This document shows positions 51,964-60,845 of a stretch of 64,000 nt of DNA, in pieces (position 1 is the first letter of the stretch; every line of letters begins with the position of its first letter). The translations under genes and the position numbers were made by a program. Below the pieces are notes generated by a model that searched no databases, was not told the origin of the DNA, and saw nothing but the letters and a program-made list of their open reading frames with translations. Source of the stretch: Termitidicoccus mucosus. Lineage in GTDB: Bacteria > Verrucomicrobiota > Verrucomicrobiia > Opitutales > Opitutaceae. The DNA lies in the NCBI RefSeq assembly GCF_038725785.1, contig NZ_CP109796.1, positions 248,001 through 312,000 of the forward strand. Reading direction: 5' to 3'.

Positions 51964-52659
51964 TCAGTGCCGTCCGTCGTGAAAACTGACGGTTTGGAGA
52001 AACGCGAGAAAAGTTTCCCTCTGCTCGCCGATGAGGCCGGCCTCGCCGCTGAATTTGAAGAACCAGGTGCGCTCCGGCTGCTTCAGCCATGCGCCGAGCG
52101 TGCGGGATTTGTATTTGCCGTCGATGAGCGCGGCCTCGCTGGTCATGTCGGTGATGAGAAACAGGCCGGCGGGGGCGTCGAGCGTGGTGATCACCGAGGA
52201 TAATTGCGCGGCGGTGACCGGGGGAAGCTGGAGCTGGCCGCGCCAGCGGTTGACGTTGGCGAGGTCGCCGCCGACATCCCCGGGGAACACGGTGACGGCC
52301 ACCTCCGCGCCGCGTCCATCGGGCGCGGAGACGGCGAGCGTGCCGGCGCGCATGGCGCCCGCGGGTTTTTCCTGCCAGCCGGCGGGGACGGTCCAATGCG
52401 CGTGCGGCGCGCCGGCGGCGGCCGCCACCCCAGCCCGCGCGGCATCTTCGGCGGACATGCCGGCCATCGGAGGCATGGCGGCGGGAGCGGGCGGCGTCGC
52501 GGCTGCGTCGGCAGAGGCGGGCGGAAGTTGCAACGGCGCGGGCGGCGGATCCTTGGGCGCGTCGTAGGTGCGGATCCGCGGTTCGCGGCATGCCGTATTG
52601 AGCAAGAGCAGCGCGAGGAGCGCGACGGCGGAGAGGAGGAACGGGCAGCGCGTGGTCAT
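51964..52659 (-). CDS. Putative lipoprotein
   Basis: 231-residue protein with lipoprotein signal MTTRCPFLLSAVALLALLLLNTAC. A Pro-Ala-rich linker (about 28-85) follows. The mature C-terminal part contains VPAGWQEKPAGAMRAGTLAVSA and RTWFFKFSGEAGLIGEQRETFLAFLQTVSF, a pattern of proteins that resemble cytosolic-looking lipoproteins in cytochrome maturation loci but that cannot be named. It lies directly upstream of the ResB-CcsA gene (15-base gap), so a role near cytochrome c assembly is possible by position only. Confidence 0.72.
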   Translation of the reverse strand: MTTRCPFLLSAVALLALLLLNTACREPRIRTYDAPKDPPPAPLQLPPASADAAATPPAPAAMPPMAGMSAEDAARAGVAAAAGAPHAHWTVPAGWQEKPAGAMRAGTLAVSAPDGRGAEVAVTVFPGDVGGDLANVNRWRGQLQLPPVTAAQLSSVITTLDAPAGLFLITDMTSEAALIDGKYKSRTLGAWLKQPERTWFFKFSGEAGLIGEQRETFLAFLQTVSFHDGRH

Positions 52660-52947
52660 GTCGATATTCGCTGGGCGTGCGGGCTGAGTCGTGAGGTTGA
52701 AGGATTCGGCGGGTTTTGATTTATGCAACGCAAACCTTGTTTCGGGCGCTGGATGCGCGTGCGCGGTTGGCGCGGCGCGAAGTGTTTGCGCCAGGAGCGG
52801 ACAATGGCTCAACCCGAAAAGGCCGGATGAAGGCATGTTTCACCGTTTTATCTCAATTTGCGCAGGAATGTCACAGTGTGGCCGCAGGCATGAGAAATCG
52901 GTCTCGCAGCCCGCGGGAAATCGCCGCTAGCGTGTCTGTCTCACCCG

Positions 52948-53706
52948 ATGCATGCCCCCAGCGATCATTCCCCGCCAGTCGCGCCCGTGATTGGAAATGG
53001 CGGTTTCCCGCCGTCGAAGGCTTGCGCGCCACGGCAGGAGAAGCCGGTGCGTGCGATCGAGTGGTGGATGCGGGCGCTGGCGTGGCCGGCAAGCGTGATC
53101 GTGCGGCTTTGGAGCGCGACGTTGCGCATCGAGCTGACCGCGGGGTCGCGGCGGGCGTTCACTTATCGGGAGCGGCCGGTGACGTTTGCGCTTTGGCACA
53201 ACCGCACGTTCATGCTCACGCAGCTTATCGGGCGGTATCGCGCCGGACGGGCGCTTTGCGCGTTGACCAGCACGAGCAAGGACGGGGCGTTGATGGGCGC
53301 GCTGCTCGGGTTGCTGGGGCTGCGGGTGATCCGCGGATCGAGTTCGAACAACGGGCGCGATGCCGCGCAGAAACTCATCGCGGCGCTGCGCGCGGGGCAC
53401 GATGTGGGGCTGACACCGGACGGACCCAAGGGCCCGATCTACGAGGTGAAGCCGGGCACGGTCATCGTGGCGAAGAACGGCCGCAGCGCCATCGTGGCGG
53501 TTGGCGTGGTCTATGAGACGGCATGGCGGCTGGGCACTTGGGACCGCTTTCCGCTGCCGCGTCCGTTTTCCCGGGTGAGGATTTACGGACGCCTGCTGGA
53601 TACGGTGGAAAAAGACCGCGCTTCGGCGGTGGCGGAGGAACTGGAGCAAACGCTGCGCGAGATCAATCCGGTGGAGACCGGGCGGGACGGGGAAGTTGGA
53701 TTTTAG
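52948..53706 (+). CDS. Lysophospholipid acyltransferase-like (DUF374)
   Basis: 252 residues. FALWHNRTFMLTQLIGRYR contains the His-Asn-Arg variation of the LPLAT catalytic region, and ALTSTSKDGALMGALLGLLGLRVIRGSSSNNG and LTPDGPKGPIYEVKPGTV are typical of DUF374 acyltransferases. A hydrophobic segment lies near residue 45. The start could be a little later, but upstream no better ATG is seen. The stop codon falls in repeat A5. Likely role is membrane lipid or lipid A modification (inference). Confidence 0.82.
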   Translation: MHAPSDHSPPVAPVIGNGGFPPSKACAPRQEKPVRAIEWWMRALAWPASVIVRLWSATLRIELTAGSRRAFTYRERPVTFALWHNRTFMLTQLIGRYRAGRALCALTSTSKDGALMGALLGLLGLRVIRGSSSNNGRDAAQKLIAALRAGHDVGLTPDGPKGPIYEVKPGTVIVAKNGRSAIVAVGVVYETAWRLGTWDRFPLPRPFSRVRIYGRLLDTVEKDRASAVAEELEQTLREINPVETGRDGEVGF

Positions 53707-53783
53707 ATTTTCGATTGGGCGCTACCGCGCCGAAGGCAAATCGGAGCGGTAGCTCCATCAATCGAAAATCGAGAATCCAAAAT
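53698..53783. repeat. Composite inverted repeat A5 with the 40-bp core
   Basis: Left arm ggattttagattttcgatt, right arm (53757-53783) its complement, and between them (53717-53756) the core. Compared with the copy at 47042-47081, positions 8 and 34 of the core change together (A-T against G-C), which keeps the stem pairing. Confidence 0.92.
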
Positions 53784-53826
53784 ACCCTTGCGGGCGCTCC
53801 GGGCCGGGGCACTCTCACGACTTACG

Positions 53827-54930
53827 ATGGCAAACAGCTTTGGGAAACTTTTCACGCTTTCGACTTGGGGCGAGAGCCACGGGGCCGGGATCGGCGTGGT
53901 GGTGGACGGTTGTCCGCCTTTGCTGCCCATCACGGCGGAGGAAATCCAAGCCGAGCTTGACCGGCGGCGTCCGGGCCAGAGCGACATCGTGACGCCGCGC
54001 AAGGAGGCCGACGCGGTGGAGATTTTGTCGGGTGTGTTCGAGGGCAGGACCACGGGCACGCCCATCGCGATGCTGGTGCGCAACGCCGACCAGCGGCCCG
54101 GCGCCTACGACGAAATGCGCGAGAAATTTCGTCCATCGCACGCCGACTTCACCTATCAGGCGAAATACGGCATCCGCGACCATCGCGGCGGCGGGCGCAG
54201 CTCGGCGCGCGAGACCATCGGGCGCGTCGCCGCCGGGGCCATCGCAAAAAAAATCCTCGCGGCGGCGGGCGTGGAAATCCGCGCGTATGTCACGCGCATC
54301 CACGACATCGCGATGCCGGAGGACAGCGGCGCGGGCGCGGAATTTCCCACGCTGGCGGAGGTGGAGGCGACCGCGGTGCGCTGCCCGCATGCGGAGACGG
54401 CGGCGGCGATGATCGAGCGCATCAAGGCCGTGCGCGCCGAAGGCGACTCGGTCGGCGGCGTGGTGCGGTGCCGCGTGCGCGGCGTGCCGGCGGGGTTGGG
54501 CGAACCGGTGTTTGACCGGCTGGAAGCCGACCTCGCCAAGGCCATGCTGTCGCTGCCGGCGACGAAGGGTTTCGAGATCGGGAGCGGGTTCGGCGCGGTG
54601 GCGTTGAAGGGCTCGCAGCACAACGACGTTTTCGCGCCCGACGGCAAAGGCGGCGCGCGCACGGTGACGAACCGTTCCGGCGGCGTGCAGGGCGGCATCA
54701 GCAACGGCGCGGAGATCTGGTTCAACACCGCCTTCAAGCCGACCGCCACGATCCTGCAACGCCAGCAAACCGTCGATATGCGCGGCGGGGAAACGGAACT
54801 GGTCGGGCGCGGGCGTCACGACCCGTGCGTGGTCCCGCGCGCGGTGCCGATCGTCGAGGCGATGACCGCGCTCGTGCTGGTCGATCACTGGATGCGGCAG
54901 AAGGCGCAGCGCGGGACGTTCGAGTTTTGA
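53827..54930 (+). CDS. aroC: Chorismate synthase
   Basis: AroC makes chorismate from EPSP, needing reduced FMN, and ends the shikimate pathway. 367 residues with the full set of signatures: [73 protein letters not shown] and [26 protein letters not shown]. The ATG at 53827 begins MANSFGKLF, the family start; the frame to 53788 runs through repeat A5. No other aro gene is nearby. Confidence 0.96.
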   Translation: MANSFGKLFTLSTWGESHGAGIGVVVDGCPPLLPITAEEIQAELDRRRPGQSDIVTPRKEADAVEILSGVFEGRTTGTPIAMLVRNADQRPGAYDEMREKFRPSHADFTYQAKYGIRDHRGGGRSSARETIGRVAAGAIAKKILAAAGVEIRAYVTRIHDIAMPEDSGAGAEFPTLAEVEATAVRCPHAETAAAMIERIKAVRAEGDSVGGVVRCRVRGVPAGLGEPVFDRLEADLAKAMLSLPATKGFEIGSGFGAVALKGSQHNDVFAPDGKGGARTVTNRSGGVQGGISNGAEIWFNTAFKPTATILQRQQTVDMRGGETELVGRGRHDPCVVPRAVPIVEAMTALVLVDHWMRQKAQRGTFEF

Positions 54931-54946
54931 AATCGGAGTGGACGGG

Positions 54947-55029
54947 GAACCGCGAAGGACGAGAAGGTTGCGAAGAAAAGACCGATTGATTAAAATCTCT
55001 TTGCAACCTTCGCGTCCTTCGCGGTTCAT
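54947..55029. repeat. Inverted repeat J (gcgaaggacgagaagg words)
   Basis: Left arm gaaccgcgaaggacgagaag with gttgcga, right arm tgcaaccttcgcgtccttcg with gcggttc. A loop of about 35 bp. Between aroC and the P-loop gene. Confidence 0.9.
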
Positions 55030-55053
55030 ACGATTCTGATTCTGGTTTTCAAC

Positions 55054-55863
55054 ATGAGCGAAACGGCACAACCCCTTGTTTATGTCATCCTCGGCGCATC
55101 CGGCTCGGGGCGGCGCGAGGTGCTGGCGGATTTTGTCAACGACGCCATGGACGACGACGAACGTTCGCTGGTTTTGCTCGCGGACACCGAGGCGCCCGAT
55201 GAGCGCGACGCGAAGCTCGGCGAACTGTTCCGCTGGTCGTGGCGCGAGACCGGCGGCGGGCCGGAAGGCAGGGACGGCTCCATCGCGACAACGGACGAGA
55301 TGAGCGCGCGCGTGGCGGCGGCGACGCATGTGTTTTTCGTGACCGACGGACGCCGCAATCCGGTCGAGCAGGTCGAGGCCCTCAAGCCCTGGTTGGTCGA
55401 GGTGGGCGGCGAACTGGCGCGGATTTTGTGCGTGGTGAACTGCCAGCTCGCCGAGGCGCACCGCGAACTCGGCGCGTGGTATGAGGCGTGCATCCATTTT
55501 TCGGACGTGGTGCTGCTGACGAAGCGCGAGGGGGTGGCAAACAAATGGATGTCGGATTTCCAGGAGCGTTTCAAAAAACTGTATTATCCCTGCGTGTTTG
55601 AGTTCGTGAAAAACGGGCGCGTGAAAAATCCGGCGCTGGTGCTCGTGCCCGAGGCGCGGCGGATGTCACATCATTTCGACGGCCCGGAATGGGAAACGGT
55701 GGACGGCGAAGACATCGAGACCGGTGTCGAAAGCGACGAGGGCGAGGTCGAGCCGGACAGCGAAGACGTGGAAATCGTCGAAAAGGTGGACCCGTATTTC
55801 GAGCGCCGCGCCGGCGGGCAGCGCGTGAAGGTGATTCCGGATATCCGGAAGTTTATCGAGTAG
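55054..55863 (+). CDS. P-loop protein of unknown function
   Basis: 269 residues. The N-terminus has a Walker A-like PLVYVILGASGSGRREVLADF, where the usual Lys is replaced by Arg. A small GTPase-like layout follows, with FFVTDGRRNPVEQVEALKPWLVEVGG and LARILCVVNCQLAEAHRELGAWYEACIHFSDVVLLTKREGVANKWMSDF. The end (about 220-269) is acidic (SDEGEVEPDSEDVEIVEKVD). It resembles COG0523-type GTPases but is too divergent to assign. Its stop overlaps the mrdA stop by 11 bases. Confidence 0.65.
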   Translation: MSETAQPLVYVILGASGSGRREVLADFVNDAMDDDERSLVLLADTEAPDERDAKLGELFRWSWRETGGGPEGRDGSIATTDEMSARVAAATHVFFVTDGRRNPVEQVEALKPWLVEVGGELARILCVVNCQLAEAHRELGAWYEACIHFSDVVLLTKREGVANKWMSDFQERFKKLYYPCVFEFVKNGRVKNPALVLVPEARRMSHHFDGPEWETVDGEDIETGVESDEGEVEPDSEDVEIVEKVDPYFERRAGGQRVKVIPDIRKFIE

Positions 55864-56926
55864 CCACGGTCCGCGCCTGCGCGGCCGGGGCGGCGCGTTT
55901 GGCTTGCCAAGCCTTAAGGATGATACCGGCGATGGGCGCGGCGATGGTGCCTCCGCCGTATTCCTCGCCGGGCACGTGGCCCTCCATGGCGACAGCGATG
56001 GCGATTTGCGGATTGTCGGCGGGAGCGAAGCCGACAAACCAGGCGATGTTGAGTTGTTTGCCGCCTTTCGGATTCGGAACTTGGGCGGTGCCGGTCTTGC
56101 CGGCAATCACGAGGTTTTTGAATTCGGGATATATTTTGAGACTGCTGAGACTGCGGGCGGTGCCAATCCGCGCGGTGCGCACCATGCCCTCCACGAGCGT
56201 GGCTTGTTGCGCGGGCGTGAGCCCGATGGGTTCGGTGTGAAGCGCGGGTCGCCCGGGGTCATGCAGGAGGGTCGGCGGGGTGCGCAGTTCGCCGCGCGCG
56301 ATGGAGGCGGCGAAGCAGGCCATCTGGAGCGGGGAAAAAAGAAGGAACCCCTGGCCGATGGACATATTAGCGGTGTCGCCATCGGTCCAGCTTTCGCCGC
56401 GGTTTTCTTTTTTCCATGCCGGATCGGCGATGTTCATCCTGCCAGATTCGTAGGGGAGTTCGATGCCGGTGCGCTGGCCGAGTCCGAAGCGGCGGGCATT
56501 GTCGGCGAGGGATTGCGGCCCGGCGGCGATGCCTTCGGTATAGAAAAAAATGTTGCAGCTTTTGGCGATGGCATCGGGGAAGGAGATCGGACCGTGCGCG
56601 CGACGGTCGTGGCAGGGAAAGAGGCGGCTGCCCACGCGCATGACGCCGTGGCAGACAACCTCAGTGTCGGGTTCGAGCACTCCGGAGCGGAAGGCGGCGA
56701 CGGCGGTGAGGAGCTTGAAGGTGGAGCCGGGCGGATAAAGGCCCTGAATGGCACGGTTCAGCCATGCGCCCTCTTCTTCGATTTTTTTCGCGGCATCGGA
56801 GCCGAGGCGCGGAGTGAAGTCGTTCAGGTTGTAGTCGGGCTTGCTGGCCATGGCGAGCACCTCGCCGGTTCGGACGTCGATGGCGACGGCCGCGCCGGCG
56901 ATGCGGGTGCCGTCCTCGTCGGCCAT
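55853..56926 (-). pseudogene. mrdA: C-terminal part of penicillin-binding protein 2, cut off by a duplication
   Basis: This frame carries the last part of PBP2, a transpeptidase of cell-wall elongation. SxxK catalytic serine (PPGSTFKLLTAVAA), SxN (KSCNIFFYT) and KTG (IAGKTGTAQ) are all present here, so the chemistry is intact. The upstream half is in another frame because of the 410-bp tandem duplication at 56538-57357. Without one copy the whole mreD-mrdA frame is continuous (2196 bases, 732 codons). The protein from this fragment alone would lack the N-terminal domains. Confidence 0.85.
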
Positions 56927-57357
56927 GGATTCTATCGCGGCCTCGGCGTATAGAAAAAAATGTTGCAGCTTTTGGCGATGGCATCGGGGAAGGAGATCGG
57001 ACCGTGCGCGCGACGGTCGTGGCAGGGAAAGAGGCGGCTGCCCACGCGCATGACGCCGTGGCAGACAACCTCAGTGTCGGGTTCGAGCACTCCGGAGCGG
57101 AAGGCGGCGACGGCGGTGAGGAGCTTGAAGGTGGAGCCGGGCGGATAAAGGCCCTGAATGGCACGGTTCAGCCATGCGCCCTCTTCTTCGATTTTTTTCG
57201 CGGCATCGGAGCCGAGGCGCGGAGTGAAGTCGTTCAGGTTGTAGTCGGGCTTGCTGGCCATGGCGAGCACCTCGCCGGTTCGGACGTCGATGGCGACGGC
57301 CGCGCCGGCGATGCGGGTGCCGTCCTCGTCGGCCATGGATTCTATCGCGGCCTCGGC
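56538..57357. repeat. Exact 410-bp tandem duplication within mrdA
   Basis: Copy 1 is 56538-56947 and copy 2 is 56948-57357; they look identical base by base. 410 is not divisible by three, so the second copy shifts the frame and brings a stop (TAG at 56932-56934). It covers the catalytic serine region. Confidence 0.95.
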
Positions 57358-58458
57358 GGCGAGTTGCAGGTCGAGGTCGAGCGAGAGCGCGATGTTGCGG
57401 CCCTGCACCGGGGTGCGGCGCATGAGCGGAGGGTCGATGCGGTAACCGGCGGGATCGACGCGGTAGATGGCGCCGCCGGCCTTGCCCTGGAGATGATCGT
57501 TGAATTGCAGCTCGATGCCGGCGCGGCCCGTGGTGCCGCGCATCTTGAAGGTGGCGAGGTCCTCGCCGGGGAAGCCTTCCACGGGGATGTCGTCGGTCGC
57601 GCCGGTGTATCCGAGAATATGTGACGCGGCGGAACCGTGCGGATAATCGCGGACGCTGGAGGCGGTGAGCTGGAGCGGGGAGCGGACAGGTAGCTGTTCG
57701 GCGAGGCGGGCATAGTCGCCGGACGTGAGATCGTCGAGCAGCGTGTAGGGCAGCAGGAGTTGCTGGCGGAAGTGGCGTTCGAGATCGCGGCTGCTCACCT
57801 GCGCCTCGCGGCCGATGACGCGGTTGACCTCGTCGAGGTAGCGCTGGACGACGGAGTAGCGCGCGATGACGGCCATCTGGGAGGAACTGGGGATGTCCTT
57901 GTCGCCGAGTTCGCGGTAGTTTTTGCGGATGCGGAGATATTCCAGGCGGAATTCGCGGCGGAGTTCGTCGAGGTTGAGCGTGACTTCAAAACGGGCGCGG
58001 TTGCCGACGAGGAGGCGGCCTTCGCGGTCGTAGATGTTCAGCGATGCGAGCAGATGCCGGAGCGCGAGGCCGGAAGGCGCGTCAAGACGAAGGGCGCAGA
58101 AGATGGCGACCGCGGCGAAGAGGGCGATATTGGCAATCAGGGCGACGGCAACGCCGACCAACGGCTCGGCCCGGGGGATGCGCGAACGGAGTTGGAAAAT
58201 GACGGCGTGCGCGAGGAGAAGAAGCATGGTGAGCAAGCCGAAGGGCAGGGGAGTGGCGGCGTCGCACCAGAGGCCGAGCGGAACGATGATGCGCCAGCCG
58301 TGGCGGTGGCGGAGGCGAAGCGCGGGAAACACCACCAGCAGTCCCCCGACGAAAACGCTGATGTGCAGGGACGACAGGTAGTGGTTGAGCTGGGCCGCGA
58401 CCGTGCAGAGCAGGATTCCGCAAAGGATGACGATGATGGGTGTGCGATAGCGGCGCAT
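56932..58458 (-). CDS. mreD/mrdA: MreD-PBP2 in-frame fusion, truncated by duplication
   Basis: From ATG 58458, residues 1-140 are a multi-helix membrane protein like MreD (PIIVILCGILLCTVAAQL, HISVFVGGLLVVFPAL, PFGLLTMLLLLAHAVIFQL, ANIALFAAVAIFCALR). From residue 141 the text changes abruptly to PBP2: NIYDREGRLLVGNRARFEVTLNLDEL, then the dimerisation domain and the transpeptidase start. The usual PBP2 N-terminal helix and RG-I-DRNG segment and the MreD C-terminus are missing. The protein ends at FFYTPRPR because of the tandem duplication. In the operon order mreC-mreD-mrdA this is a real or artefactual deletion plus a duplication. Confidence 0.8.
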   Translation of the reverse strand: MRRYRTPIIVILCGILLCTVAAQLNHYLSSLHISVFVGGLLVVFPALRLRHRHGWRIIVPLGLWCDAATPLPFGLLTMLLLLAHAVIFQLRSRIPRAEPLVGVAVALIANIALFAAVAIFCALRLDAPSGLALRHLLASLNIYDREGRLLVGNRARFEVTLNLDELRREFRLEYLRIRKNYRELGDKDIPSSSQMAVIARYSVVQRYLDEVNRVIGREAQVSSRDLERHFRQQLLLPYTLLDDLTSGDYARLAEQLPVRSPLQLTASSVRDYPHGSAASHILGYTGATDDIPVEGFPGEDLATFKMRGTTGRAGIELQFNDHLQGKAGGAIYRVDPAGYRIDPPLMRRTPVQGRNIALSLDLDLQLAAEAAIESMADEDGTRIAGAAVAIDVRTGEVLAMASKPDYNLNDFTPRLGSDAAKKIEEEGAWLNRAIQGLYPPGSTFKLLTAVAAFRSGVLEPDTEVVCHGVMRVGSRLFPCHDRRAHGPISFPDAIAKSCNIFFYTPRPR

Positions 58459-58517
58459 CGGGGAAAAGGCGAGGGCGTGACAAAAAGATGAAAAGGAGGA
58501 GGGCGGGTGATGCGGCC

Positions 58518-58620
58518 TTATTCTTTCCTCTTTATTCTTTATCTTTCTTCTTTCTCTCGTGCCCGGCATGTGCGCCGAGGCGGTTGGAGGAAAGATAAAG
58601 AGGAAAGAATAAAGAGAGGG
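58518..58620. repeat. Pyrimidine/purine inverted repeat B5
   Basis: Left arm ttctttcctctttattc and onward, right arm aaagataaagaggaaag, inside the operon between mreC and mreD. Confidence 0.9.
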
Positions 58621-58638
58621 TTGTGTGTTTTCGGTTCA

Positions 58639-59526
58639 TCAGGACGGCGGAGGGAGGGGGACGAGCACCGTCACTTCGCTTACCGAGGCGAGGCGAGGGT
58701 CGAGAAGGACGGGGCCGGATTTGAAAAGGCCGTCGCTGCCGGGATCGAGCGTGGTGATGAGGCCGATGCTCAGGCCGGGCGGGAAAACGCCGCCCAGGCC
58801 GGAAGTGACGAGGCGGCGCGGATCGGTGGCGCCGGCGAGGATGTCGAGCGGCACGAATTCCACCATGCCGCCCGCGCGGGCCAGCGAGCGGGCGCCGGCG
58901 CCCTGATAGCTGACCGGGCGGTTGTCGCCCTCGATGCAGGCGGCGAGGCGGAGGCCGGGATTGCTCACCAAATCGACGACCGAGGTGTAGGCGCCGACCT
59001 CGGTCACGCGGCCGACGACGCCGCCGACAAAGATGACGGGCGAGCCCGCGGTGATGCCGTGCATGGAGCCCTTGCGGATGACGAGGCGCTGCCACCAGGC
59101 GTTGTAGTCGCGACGGAGCACGCGGGCGGGTTCGCTGCGGTAATCGTTGAACGAGGGCAGGCGCAGCAGCTCCTCGAGCCGGGCAACCTCGGCCTCCAGC
59201 GTGGCGTTTTTGCGGATGCTCAGTTCGTAGGATGCGTTGAGGCGCGAGAGCTGCTGGCCGGCCTCGATGAGGTCGTTCTTGGCCCGCGTGCGCAGCGACC
59301 AGTAGTTTTGCAAATCGCGCACCCGTCCCGCCGTGACGTCGATGGGGGCCTGAAACTCAAAAAACGAAAGCCGCGCGAAACGCTTGAACAACGCGGGCAG
59401 CACCAGCCAGGCCGCGAATGCGATGAGGAGGATCAGGAACGGGCGGGCTTGGTCGATGCGTTTGGGCGGCACGGCGAGGAGAGATCGGGTTGCGGAAAAC
59501 GCCGGTTGCCGGCGAATGGCAGTCAA
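58639..59526 (-). CDS. mreC: Rod shape-determining protein MreC
   Basis: MreC links the cytoskeleton to the elongation machinery. 295 residues with one N-terminal transmembrane helix (RPFLILLIAFAAWLVLPAL), a coiled-coil-like helix (LIEAGQQLSRLNASYELSIRKNATLEAEVARLEELL) and the two-barrel region (RVLRRDYNAWWQRLVIRKGSMHGITAGSPVIFVGGVVGRVTEVGAYTSVVDLVSNPGLRLAA). The upstream mreB is not in the window. The downstream mreD-mrdA is rearranged. Confidence 0.93.
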   Translation of the reverse strand: MTAIRRQPAFSATRSLLAVPPKRIDQARPFLILLIAFAAWLVLPALFKRFARLSFFEFQAPIDVTAGRVRDLQNYWSLRTRAKNDLIEAGQQLSRLNASYELSIRKNATLEAEVARLEELLRLPSFNDYRSEPARVLRRDYNAWWQRLVIRKGSMHGITAGSPVIFVGGVVGRVTEVGAYTSVVDLVSNPGLRLAACIEGDNRPVSYQGAGARSLARAGGMVEFVPLDILAGATDPRRLVTSGLGGVFPPGLSIGLITTLDPGSDGLFKSGPVLLDPRLASVSEVTVLVPLPPPS

Positions 59527-59593
59527 TCGGCAATCGCCGCAAAAAGATGAGGGAAGCGCAAAGGGATTTTTGGAGTTTTTATGTCCCTCCCGC

Positions 59594-60658
59594 TCAAACC
59601 GGGCCGCATGAGTCCCGTTCGATCAATTCCGCCGGCAGATTGATGTGCGCCGGCGCATCGGTGTTTGTCCCCGACATGCGTCCGAGCAGCAGGCTCACCG
59701 CCGCTTCCGTCAGCGCCGGCAGCGGCTGGCGCACCGTCGTCAGGTGCGGGTTGCTCATGCGGCAAAGAAAAATGTCGTCGAAGCCCGCCACCGACACATC
59801 CTGCGGCACGCGCAGGCCCAGCTCCCGCGCGCCCTCGATCACGCCGAGCGCGGTCATGTCGTTGATGCCAAAAAAAGCCGTCGGCGGGTGGCGGCGCGCG
59901 AGGAGCGCCTTCACCCCGATGCGGCCCGCCAGCGCGTTTTCCGAATCCGACTCGGGCTCGGCCTCCAGCCATTCCCATTTGTCGTTCGGTTTGATGCCGT
60001 GCGCGCGCAGGGTCTCGCGATAGGCGTTGAGCCGGTCGAGGCGGTTGGACGAGTTTACCGGGCCCGAGACGAAACCGATGCGCCGGTGCCCGAGCTTGAT
60101 CAAATGCCCGATGGCGAGCGCCGTGCCCTGCGAATTGTCCACGCGCACGCTGTCCACCTCGAAATCGCCCTCCTTGATGTTGGCGCGGTCAAACGCCACG
60201 ACCTTCAATCCGCGTTTCGCCAGCCCGGCGAGATGCTTCATCGAGAGCGGGGACGAGCCGAGGATCACACCGCGAATTCCCCGCGACAACATCGATTCCG
60301 CGTAAAGCTGCTCTCGCGCCAGGTCGCGCTCGCCGTTGCAAAGCATCACCTGGCAGTTTCGCGCCATCGCGGCATGCTCCACGCAGCGCGCGAACGCGCC
60401 CCAGAACGGATTCTCCACCGACGGCACGATGAGCCCGATGATCGGCACAAAGCCGGTCTTGAGCCCGCGCGCCATCTGGTTGGGCGCGTAACCCAGCTCC
60501 GCCACGGCCGCCATCACGCGCTCCAGCGTGTCCGGGCGCATCTTGTCGTGTTTGCCGTTGAGCACATTGGAAACCGTGCTGGCAGAGACCTTCGCCAGCC
60601 GGGCGACCTCGAGGATTGTTGCTTCTTTCACAGCCACAAGCGCCTTTGAATGCCGCAT
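59594..60658 (-). CDS. LacI-family transcriptional regulator
   Basis: 354 residues. The N-terminal headpiece TILEVARLAKVSASTVSNVLNGKHDKMRPDTLERVMAAVAELGYAPN is a typical LacI helix-turn-helix plus hinge. The periplasmic-binding-protein-like sensor domain follows (FVPIIGLIVPSVENPFWGAFARCVEHAA, RGIRGVILGSSPL, IGFVSGPVNSSNRLDRLNAYRETL, GFDDIFLCRMSNPHLTTVRQP). It senses a sugar or nucleotide of unknown identity. Divergent from obg, so it might control it or stand alone. Confidence 0.9.
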   Translation of the reverse strand: MRHSKALVAVKEATILEVARLAKVSASTVSNVLNGKHDKMRPDTLERVMAAVAELGYAPNQMARGLKTGFVPIIGLIVPSVENPFWGAFARCVEHAAMARNCQVMLCNGERDLAREQLYAESMLSRGIRGVILGSSPLSMKHLAGLAKRGLKVVAFDRANIKEGDFEVDSVRVDNSQGTALAIGHLIKLGHRRIGFVSGPVNSSNRLDRLNAYRETLRAHGIKPNDKWEWLEAEPESDSENALAGRIGVKALLARRHPPTAFFGINDMTALGVIEGARELGLRVPQDVSVAGFDDIFLCRMSNPHLTTVRQPLPALTEAAVSLLLGRMSGTNTDAPAHINLPAELIERDSCGPV

Positions 60659-60845
60659 CGCTCCCGCTCACGCAATCGTAAAACCTTACACCAAGCGACC
60701 GCCTCGCCCCTTGGGAAACCCGTGTCAGCCCTCCGGGGCCGCAAACGTTTCCCGCGCAATCATCGGAGGGGACGTGCGGCGCGGGCACGGCGGCATCGCA
60801 CACCGCCATTGATTTCTCAAAAAATCCCCTGTTTAAGCTCAACGC

